Source of the DNA: Burkholderiales bacterium
GTDB lineage: Bacteria; Pseudomonadota; Gammaproteobacteria; Burkholderiales; SG8-41
Direction of reading: 5' to 3'
NCBI GenBank assembly: GCA_019749945.1
Contig: JAIEPF010000007.1
Location: 62,001-126,000 of the forward strand
Length of the DNA stretch: 64,000 bases
The notes beneath the pieces were generated by a model. That model was not told the DNA's origin, made no database searches, and saw nothing but the letters and a program-made list of their open reading frames with translations. The translations under genes and the position numbers were made by a program. Shown here in pieces: positions 51,917 through 58,230 of this stretch (within the stretch, counting starts at the first letter, position 1; the number at the start of each line of letters is the position of its first letter).

Positions 51917-52675
51917 CTAGAACCACCCGAGCGCGCGTGCGATCAGATAGATCCCGACCACGATGCACAATACCGTGACGAATTTCCGCAGCGAATCCGC
52001 ATTGACGGCATGTACGATGCGGGCGCCGAGAAACACGCCGGCGATTTCCAGCACCGTCACCACGCCGGCAATGCCGAAGTTGATCGTGCCGAACTGCAGG
52101 TTACCCAGCGTCCCCGAAGCGGCGGCAATGATCTGGATGACCTGGCTGGTGCCGATGGCGGCGAGTGCCGGAAAACCGAACAGCACCATCATCGGCACTG
52201 ACAAAGCGGGGCCGCCAACGCCGGTGAGTCCGGAGCCGAAGCCCGCTGCCGCGCCTATGCCCAGGAGCAGGCCTTGCTGTGCCTGCGGGCGATCGTGCAG
52301 CGCCGGCTGCTGCATTCCGCGCCATGTTGCGAGCGTGTAGACACCGGCAAAAATGATGATGCCGGCCAGTATCAGCGCGAGCATCAAAGGTCGGGTGAGC
52401 GAATTCATCCATGCCCCGAGAAAAGCGCAGAGCACGGCGCCGGCGCATACCGGTGCGGTGATGCGCCAGTCAATGCTGCCGCGGCGCTGGAACAGAACGG
52501 TGCCGGTGATGCCGGTAAAGATGAAGGTGAAGAGGGCGGTTGCCATTGCTTCGTGGATACCGAGACCGGCGAACGCCGAGAGCGCCGGGATCAACAGCAC
52601 GCCGCCGATGCCGACGGCGCCGATCAGCGCGCCGACGATAAAAGCGGTCGGTGCAAGCAGCAGCCAGTCGGTCAA
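51917..52675 (-). CDS. TauE/SafE-family anion exporter
   Basis: Polytopic membrane protein, 252 residues, about eight hydrophobic segments. The duplicated family motif is visible as GALIGAVGIGGVLLIPAL near the N-terminus and GFGSGLTGVGGPALSVPMMVLFG in the second half. Family members export sulfite or sulfoacetate during sulfonate degradation, or carry other anions. Next to an SsuA-like importer and a Rieske oxygenase this is the best hint that sulfite is a product. It follows the CRP-like gene after three bases. Confidence 0.88.
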   Translation of the reverse strand: MTDWLLLAPTAFIVGALIGAVGIGGVLLIPALSAFAGLGIHEAMATALFTFIFTGITGTVLFQRRGSIDWRITAPVCAGAVLCAFLGAWMNSLTRPLMLALILAGIIIFAGVYTLATWRGMQQPALHDRPQAQQGLLLGIGAAAGFGSGLTGVGGPALSVPMMVLFGFPALAAIGTSQVIQIIAAASGTLGNLQFGTINFGIAGVVTVLEIAGVFLGARIVHAVNADSLRKFVTVLCIVVGIYLIARALGWF

Positions 52676-52678
52676 ATG

Positions 52679-53143
52679 TTATCCGGAAGCAAAAGACGTG
52701 AGATTGCCGGTAATCAACATGTTCAACTGTTGCATGATGCGGTAGCCCATTGTGTGATCCTGGTCCATGAGCACCAGCAGCTGGTCGCCGTTGATGGCGA
52801 TCACCGTGCAGGCAGTGATGGCGAGTGCGGCGGCAATGCGCTGTGGGGCATTTTCCACCAGTGCTGCCCAGCCAAACAGTTCGCCACGCTTGAGAATCTG
52901 GCCGGCGTGCGTCTGGCGGCTGCCGAGACCGATGGTGAAGCGCACCATGCCGTCAACCAGCACATAAAAATCGGCCGCGTTGTCGCCGAGGCCGTAGATG
53001 CGGTTGTTCTGCGGATAATGCTCGATGCGACCGAGCGCGGACACCCGCCTGATCTGCTGCTGCGTCAGTGCACTGAAAAACGCCGTCTGCGCGAGAATGT
53101 CCGCACAGTCGGCGTGGTCAGAGAGCGCGTCAGGCGGACTCAT
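52679..53143 (-). CDS. Stand-alone CRP-like sensor domain protein
   Basis: 154 residues, almost only a cyclic-nucleotide-binding-like domain (YGLGDNAADFYVLVDG; cassette GELFGWAALVENAPQRIA at 87-104). No DNA-binding helix-turn-helix follows, so it is not a Crp/Fnr repressor or activator as such. It is the third copy of the Trp-type cassette in this locus; the Arg is at residue 102, the same number as in the permease fusion. It may report the same ligand to a partner protein. Confidence 0.82.
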   Translation of the reverse strand: MSPPDALSDHADCADILAQTAFFSALTQQQIRRVSALGRIEHYPQNNRIYGLGDNAADFYVLVDGMVRFTIGLGSRQTHAGQILKRGELFGWAALVENAPQRIAAALAITACTVIAINGDQLLVLMDQDHTMGYRIMQQLNMLITGNLTSFASG

Positions 53144-53156
53144 GGGAATTCCGCAG

Positions 53157-54062
53157 TTACTTGCCCACGGGGAAACGCTGGTTCGGATTGCCTTTCCAGC
53201 CGACCAGTTCGGCGAACTTCTTCAGTTCATCGTCTTTCATGTAAACCGAATGCTCCTTGCCGGGGTAGATGCGCTTGCGTACTTCATCGCGATAATCCGT
53301 GAGGCCTTTTTCGATGATCGGCACCAGATCGACATAAATCTTGGAATGGCGCGGCACGTGTTTTTCATAAAGATGGAACAGGTCGGAGCCGATGATGTGA
53401 ACGCCGTCGGCCTGATTGCCTGCGCCGAGGCTGATGACCGGCACCGGCAGCACTTCGGAGAGGTACTGGCAGACTTCCGCCGTCGTCACCTCGCACATGA
53501 TCGAGAAACAACCGGCATCCACCATCGCCCAGGCGTCATCCACCAGTTCCTTGGCGCGGTCCGCCGTCTTGCCCTGCGCGACAAAACCGCCCAGTTGCGG
53601 CATGCGCATGGGCGTAATGCCGATATGGCCCTGCACCGGAATACCGGCCTTGACGATGGCTTCGATGTATTTCGCGTGGTGTTGATTGCCTTCGCATTTC
53701 ATGACTTCTGCACCGGCCTGCGACACGTACTTGGCTGCGTTATCCACGGCCTGCTGGGCCGACAAATGGAAGCTCATGTAAGGCATATCCACCATGCGCA
53801 GCCCGTACTGTGATCCGCGCTTGACGGCTTGTGCCATGAACATGACTTCTTCGAACGAAACCGAGGTGGTGCTTTCGTGACCGAAGAGCACCATGCCGCC
53901 GGTGTCGGACACACAAAGAATATCGACCCCGACCCGGTCGGCGATGATCGCCGTCTCGTAGTCGTACACCGCGAGCTGGACGATGGGTTCTTTATTCTCG
54001 CGTTTCTTGTTCAGCGACGGGATGGTTACTTTTTTGCGTTTTTCGGCAGCTGCTTCAGCCAT
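53157..54062 (-). CDS. PanB-like (ketopantoate hydroxymethyltransferase family) enzyme
   Basis: TIM-barrel enzyme of the PanB family, 301 residues. By alignment from memory with E. coli PanB the metal ligands and base are kept: D53 (VSDTGGM), D92 (VDMPYM), E124 (KCEGNQ), E191 (MCEVTT). PanB adds the methylene group of 5,10-methylene-THF to a 2-oxo acid. The sequence is clearly diverged, panC is absent, and it leads the sigma-54 arm with TauE and GcvT-like genes, so a pathway-specific role (possibly the reverse, folate-loading reaction) is inferred. AAGGAGGG precedes the ATG. Confidence 0.8.
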   Translation of the reverse strand: MAEAAAEKRKKVTIPSLNKKRENKEPIVQLAVYDYETAIIADRVGVDILCVSDTGGMVLFGHESTTSVSFEEVMFMAQAVKRGSQYGLRMVDMPYMSFHLSAQQAVDNAAKYVSQAGAEVMKCEGNQHHAKYIEAIVKAGIPVQGHIGITPMRMPQLGGFVAQGKTADRAKELVDDAWAMVDAGCFSIMCEVTTAEVCQYLSEVLPVPVISLGAGNQADGVHIIGSDLFHLYEKHVPRHSKIYVDLVPIIEKGLTDYRDEVRKRIYPGKEHSVYMKDDELKKFAELVGWKGNPNQRFPVGK

Positions 54063-54106
54063 GATTGCCCTCCTTGAGCGATGGGGATTGTAAGATCATT
54101 AATGCA

Positions 54107-54122
54107 AGCAATCCCTGTGCCA
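54107..54122 (-). promoter_or_regulatory. Sigma-54 promoter of the PanB-like operon
   Basis: Minus-strand TGGCACAGGGATTGCT: TGGCAC and TTGCT are both exact and the GG and GC are ten bases apart. Transcription would start about 35 bases before ATG 54062. Confidence 0.85.
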
Positions 54123-54192
54123 ATGCGCTTTTAAACCAAGTACTTAGATTTAAACAAGTATTCCTGGCGAACTTTGCCGGTCGGCCGGCATG

Positions 54193-54207
54193 GTTTCTTT
54201 TTGAAAC
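54193..54207. promoter_or_regulatory. Candidate activator site (UAS) for the PanB-like operon
   Basis: GTTTC-TTTTT-GAAAC, the same perfect inverted repeat as at 39792-39806. Its centre is 79 bp upstream of the -24 GG at 54121, against 81 bp in the other arm. Between it and the promoter lie AT-rich direct repeats (minus strand TACTTGTTTAAA and TACTTGGTTTAAA), perhaps a bending region. Confidence 0.65.
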
Positions 54208-54242
54208 GGTTTTCCTGTTCAAAATGAAGTCCGTAAAGCAAT

Positions 54243-55664
54243 TCAAGCCGGTGCGGCAGGGGCGCGCTGACCACGCGACCCCGAACGTTTCAGGCCCCAG
54301 CGGTTGCGCCGCACCCATAGTGCTTTGCGGCCAATGCCGAGCATGGCCGCGAGTTCGGATTCGCTGTACGCATGCTGGTAACGCCGCACGAACTCTTCGA
54401 TGTATTTTTCGATCGATAACGACCGGCCGATGGCGTCTTCCGAAAAATCGCCGGCCGATCCGGTCTTGGTTTCCATTTTGGAAATGTCGCTGAAATCCTG
54501 GCTGGTCAGCACATCGCTGTCGGCAAGGATGACCGCACGCTCGATCAGGTTTTCCAGTTCCCGCACATTGCCGGGCCAGTGGTAGCTGCGCAGGAATTGC
54601 TGCAATTCATCGCTCAGGCCGGTGATGCGCTTGCCCAGGCGGCGGCTGTGCTGTTCAACAAAGTGGCGCGCGAGTATGTCCACATCGTTGCCGCGTTCAC
54701 GCAGCGGCGGCACGCTGATGTTGATGACATTCAGGCGGTAATAAAGATCGGCGCGGAAAGTGTTGTCTTCCATCGCCTGCTTCAGATCCCGGTTGCTGGC
54801 GGCGAGAAATCGCACGTCAGTACGATAGACATTCTTCGAACCCAGGGGTCTGACCTGTTTTTCCTGGATGACGCGCAGCAGCTTGACCTGCAAGGCCGGA
54901 GCCAATTCCGATATTTCGTCGAGAAACATCGTGCCGCCATGCGCTTCGCGCAGCAGCCCCTCGGATGCGGTGACTGCGCCGGTGTAAGCGCCTTTGGTGT
55001 GGCCGAACAATTCCGATTCAAGCAGCTCGGCGGGGATGGCGCCGCAATTGATCGGCACAAAAGGGCCTTCAGAGCGCGGGCTGGCGTAGTGTATGGCCTG
55101 CGCCACCAGTTCCTTGCCGGTGCCGCTCTCGCCCTGGATCAGGATGCTGGCGTCGGAAGGCGCAACCTTGGCAATCAGCGAATACACATTTTTGATGCCG
55201 GCCGATTCCCCGATGATTTTGGCGGCTCCGACCGCTTTTTTGAGGCTTCTTTTCAGCAGGGCGTTTTCGCGTCTGACGCGACGCTCGGCAAGAGCGCGTT
55301 CCACCGCGTGCAGGAAGTCGTCATTGCTGAAGGGTTTGATGATGTAGTCGACGGCACCGCTGCGCAGCGCCTCAATGGCGGTGTCGATGGATGAAAAACT
55401 GGTCATCAGAATCATCGGCAGGTCGATGCCGGTTTCACGCACGCCGCGGATGATCGACAATCCATCCTGGTCAGGCAGTCGCAGATCCGTCACCAGCAGG
55501 TCAAAGTCGCCGGATACGGCACGCAACAGCCCCTCAGCACCCCGACTCACCAGTTCGACATGGTATGAAGCGGCAGACAGCAGCAGGCGCACCGTCTCGC
55601 CGACACCGGGATCATCCTCAACGACGAGGATGCGTTCATGGCGTAGTCCCTGTACGGTATTCAT
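54243..55664 (-). CDS. NtrC-family sigma-54 response regulator
   Basis: 473 residues. Receiver domain with acidic pocket VVEDDPG and phospho-acceptor D60 (LLVTDLRLPD); AAA+ domain with Walker A GESGTGKE (177-184) and the sigma-54 contact loop as GAYTGA (224-229, usual form GAFTGA); Fis-type helix-turn-helix at the C-terminus (ESELAAMLGIGRKALWVRRNRW). ATG 55664 overlaps the kinase stop. Two sigma-54 promoters with a shared enhancer-like repeat lie in this locus, so these are its likely targets. Confidence 0.95.
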   Translation of the reverse strand: MNTVQGLRHERILVVEDDPGVGETVRLLLSAASYHVELVSRGAEGLLRAVSGDFDLLVTDLRLPDQDGLSIIRGVRETGIDLPMILMTSFSSIDTAIEALRSGAVDYIIKPFSNDDFLHAVERALAERRVRRENALLKRSLKKAVGAAKIIGESAGIKNVYSLIAKVAPSDASILIQGESGTGKELVAQAIHYASPRSEGPFVPINCGAIPAELLESELFGHTKGAYTGAVTASEGLLREAHGGTMFLDEISELAPALQVKLLRVIQEKQVRPLGSKNVYRTDVRFLAASNRDLKQAMEDNTFRADLYYRLNVINISVPPLRERGNDVDILARHFVEQHSRRLGKRITGLSDELQQFLRSYHWPGNVRELENLIERAVILADSDVLTSQDFSDISKMETKTGSAGDFSEDAIGRSLSIEKYIEEFVRRYQHAYSESELAAMLGIGRKALWVRRNRWGLKRSGSRGQRAPAAPA

Positions 55665-56692
55665 CAGGCGCTGCGCTGGTGCGCCGGCAGGATGATCGAG
55701 AAACAGGCGCCACCTTCCGGATGATTGTCGGCGCACAGGATGCCGCCGTGCTCGGCGATGATCTCGTTGCAGATGGCCAGTCCAAGGCCGGTGCCCTGGC
55801 CAACGGGTTTGGTGGTGAAAAACGGCTCCATAAGGTGCGGCAAATGTCCCGGTGCGATGCCCGGGCCGCTGTCACGGATGGTAATTTCGACGCGAGCGTC
55901 TTTTGCCGCATTTGCCGCAATAAAAATGCGGCCATTGCCGTTCATGGCCTGCGCGGCGTTGAGCAGTATGTTGAAAATGACTTGCTCCAGTTGATCGGCG
56001 ACGCCCATGACCGAGAGATCGGGCTCGACCGACTGTGTGATCACGATATTGCGAAAAAGTGCGTGCTGTTGCGTGTTTTGCAGCGCCGCAGTGACGGGTT
56101 GGGCGATCGCCAGCAGCGTTTTTTGATCGGCTCCGCCGCGTGAAAAATCATTCAGCTTCCGGGTGATGTTGACTACCCGCTGGACATTGGCGGCGATATT
56201 GGCCAAGCCGCGCTCCAGCGTATCCGGTTGCAGCGGCCCGCTGGATTGCAGCAATTGCACCATGGAATGGATGGCGGTGAGCGGGTTGGCGACTTCGTGG
56301 CAGACGCCGGCCACCATGAAACCGAGCGAGGCCAGGCGCGCGGTCTGGGCATTGCCGAGATCGAATCCGGAGCGCGTATTTTCAATGATCAGCAGACAGG
56401 CGCCCAGCGGCAGGCGGCGCACACTGATGCGTTGTTGGGCGCCGGTTTGCAGATTCTTGATATCTGCGTCCTGAGGCGTGAGCCACGGTGGTGTGCCTTC
56501 CAGTACGCGGTAGTAATGCGGGCAGAACACGGACAGATGGGTGCCGGCTGGTGCTGCCGGCAGTTGCTCTTGCGCCTTCATCTCGCCATTGATGAAAATC
56601 ACTTCCCCGGACTCGTTGACCAGCAGCGCCGGCCACGGCAGGGCATCGATGAGGGAAGCGAGTATGTCGCCGATGTCGGAAAACGCATTCAT
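55664..56692 (-). CDS. Soluble PAS-containing sensor histidine kinase
   Basis: 342 residues, no membrane segment, so it should sense a cytoplasmic signal. Residues about 10-105 form a PAS-like domain (ALPWPALLVNESGEVIFINGE). The H-box is GVCHEVANPLTAI with H132. The catalytic domain has N-box NILLNAAQAM, DSGPGIAPG, and GQGTGLGLAIC. NtrB-like in layout. ATG 56692 is preferred to TTG 56698. Cognate of the regulator it overlaps. Confidence 0.93.
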   Translation of the reverse strand: MNAFSDIGDILASLIDALPWPALLVNESGEVIFINGEMKAQEQLPAAPAGTHLSVFCPHYYRVLEGTPPWLTPQDADIKNLQTGAQQRISVRRLPLGACLLIIENTRSGFDLGNAQTARLASLGFMVAGVCHEVANPLTAIHSMVQLLQSSGPLQPDTLERGLANIAANVQRVVNITRKLNDFSRGGADQKTLLAIAQPVTAALQNTQQHALFRNIVITQSVEPDLSVMGVADQLEQVIFNILLNAAQAMNGNGRIFIAANAAKDARVEITIRDSGPGIAPGHLPHLMEPFFTTKPVGQGTGLGLAICNEIIAEHGGILCADNHPEGGACFSIILPAHQRSA

Positions 56693-56698
56693 GGGCAA

Positions 56699-56830
56699 TT
56701 AGCAGTACATCGAGAAGCTCACGAGAAAATCAGGGCTGAGATAGCCGCGGAATACGAGCCATGTTACCAGCGTTGCCAGCACGACAACGATCATCCATTT
56801 GAGCGGGGTGTGATGATGGAATGCAGTCAT
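56699..56830 (-). CDS. Single-span membrane peptide, 43 residues
   Basis: Not recognised. Begins MTAFHHHTPLKWM, has one hydrophobic segment (about 13-27, IVVVLATLVTWLVF) and ends FSMYC. ATG 56830 overlaps the MFS stop (ATGA) and the stop codon ends seven bases before the kinase ATG. This tight packing on both sides supports a real gene. It may be an accessory of the transporter or a membrane link for the soluble kinase; both are guesses. Confidence 0.6.
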   Translation of the reverse strand: MTAFHHHTPLKWMIVVVLATLVTWLVFRGYLSPDFLVSFSMYC

Positions 56831-58041
56831 GTGGCGGGCTGGTTGACGGGGGCGGGTGGCACGCCGATCCGCCGTTCATCAATGGGCAGGCACAGCAGGG
56901 CGGCGACGACACTCGCGCCCAGGCAGATCAGCCATACCGCGGTGTACGAGCCGGTCATGTCGAAGGCGTAACCGCCGAACCAGACGCCGAGAAAACTGCC
57001 GAGCTGGTGGCCGAAGAAAGTGATGCTGAACAGGGTTGCCAGGTATTTGACCCCGAAAATGTGCGCGACCAGACCGTTGGTCAGCGGCACTGTGCCCAGC
57101 CATACCAGGCCGAATGTCACCGCAAACAGCATGGACGATGCGGTCGAAGGCGGCAGCAGCAGAAAGGCGGCTATGGAAAATGCACGCACGGCGTAAATAC
57201 CGCACAGCAGGTATTTCCTGACATAACGGTCGCCCAGCGCACCGCAGGCGTAAGAGCCGACAATATTGAAAAACATCACCAGCGCCAGAGTCATCATGCC
57301 GGCCTGGGGCGACAGGCCCTGATCGACCAGATAGGCCGGCAGATGCACCATGATGAAGGTGGTTTGGAACCCGCACACCGCAAAGCTCAGAGTAAGGAGC
57401 CAGAAACCGCGATGGGCTGCGGCTTCGCCGAGCGCCTGACGCAGGCTTTGCTCCCGGGTGTCAGCGGGCGGCGGGGTCACCAGCCCGGCGGCCAGCGGAA
57501 CAATCAGCAATGATCCAGCGGCCAGCACCAGCAGGGCGGTCAGCCAGCCGAAATCGCCGATCAGCCACTGACCGTAGGGCAGCATGATGAACTGACCAAA
57601 GGAGCCGCCCGCGCCGACGACGCCCAGCGCAAAACCGCGTTTCTCAGCTGCTACGGCCCGCCCCGCTGCCGCCATGATGACACCGAAGGCGCTTCCGCTC
57701 AGACCCAGGCCCACGAGTACACCGGCCGAAAATCCGAAAGCAACGGCCGTTTCGGAATGGGCCATCAGCACCAGACCCAGGGCGTAGAGAAGGCCGGCCA
57801 TCGCAGTCACCCGCCCGGCGCCATGGCGATCGGCGATCATCCCGGCGAAAGGCTGCAGTGCGCCCCACAACAGATTCTGCAGGGCGATGGCAAAGGCAAA
57901 GCTCTCCCGCGTCCAGCCGAGATCCATTGACATCGGCTGCAGGAACAGACCGAAGCTTTGGCGCATGCCCAGCGACAGCATCAGAATAATGCTGCAGCAG
58001 GCGAGCACTGTTGCGGGTGAGCGCCAAGTCGCGCTGGTCAC
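56827..58041 (-). CDS. Major facilitator superfamily transporter
   Basis: 404 residues, about twelve membrane segments, with MFS loop motif GMIADRHGAGRV between helices 2 and 3 and GALGDRYVRKYLL in the second half. It resembles the monocarboxylate/oxalate-type MFS branch, substrate not readable. GTG 58041 has GGAGGAAACAGGA upstream. It heads the transcription unit that continues into the small peptide, kinase and regulator, so it may move the inducer or an organic-acid product. Confidence 0.85.
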   Translation of the reverse strand: MTSATWRSPATVLACCSIILMLSLGMRQSFGLFLQPMSMDLGWTRESFAFAIALQNLLWGALQPFAGMIADRHGAGRVTAMAGLLYALGLVLMAHSETAVAFGFSAGVLVGLGLSGSAFGVIMAAAGRAVAAEKRGFALGVVGAGGSFGQFIMLPYGQWLIGDFGWLTALLVLAAGSLLIVPLAAGLVTPPPADTREQSLRQALGEAAAHRGFWLLTLSFAVCGFQTTFIMVHLPAYLVDQGLSPQAGMMTLALVMFFNIVGSYACGALGDRYVRKYLLCGIYAVRAFSIAAFLLLPPSTASSMLFAVTFGLVWLGTVPLTNGLVAHIFGVKYLATLFSITFFGHQLGSFLGVWFGGYAFDMTGSYTAVWLICLGASVVAALLCLPIDERRIGVPPAPVNQPAT

Positions 58042-58122
58042 GATCCTGTTTCCTCCATCCGGAAGAGCACGAATTTATATTCTGTTTGTTCCGATTATCG
58101 CACAATGAGCCAGTCTGATCGG

Positions 58123-58141
58123 GTGTGCGTGTTTTGCACAC
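58123..58141. promoter_or_regulatory. Inverted repeat between MFS and flavoprotein genes
   Basis: GTGTGC (58123-58128) and GCACAC (58136-58141) around seven bases, in the divergent gap. Possible operator; no other support. Confidence 0.25.
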
Positions 58142-58188
58142 GGGACATATGCATAGCGCCAGCGGATATAAGACGGTGGCTGGCCAGT

Positions 58189-58197
58189 TGGTATAAA
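58189..58197 (+). promoter_or_regulatory. Extended -10 promoter of the large flavoprotein
   Basis: TGGTATAAA fits the extended -10 form TGnTATAAT with one mismatch. Transcription from about 58205 excludes the in-frame ATG at 58105 and supports GTG 58231 as start. Confidence 0.5.
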
Positions 58198-58230
58198 ATC
58201 CATCGTTTTGATTTTTGCTGGCGCAAAGCC

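Noticed and set aside
52679-53143. Crp/Fnr transcription factor
   Set aside because: The protein ends right after the beta-roll and C-helix; no helix-turn-helix is encoded, so DNA binding is not supported.
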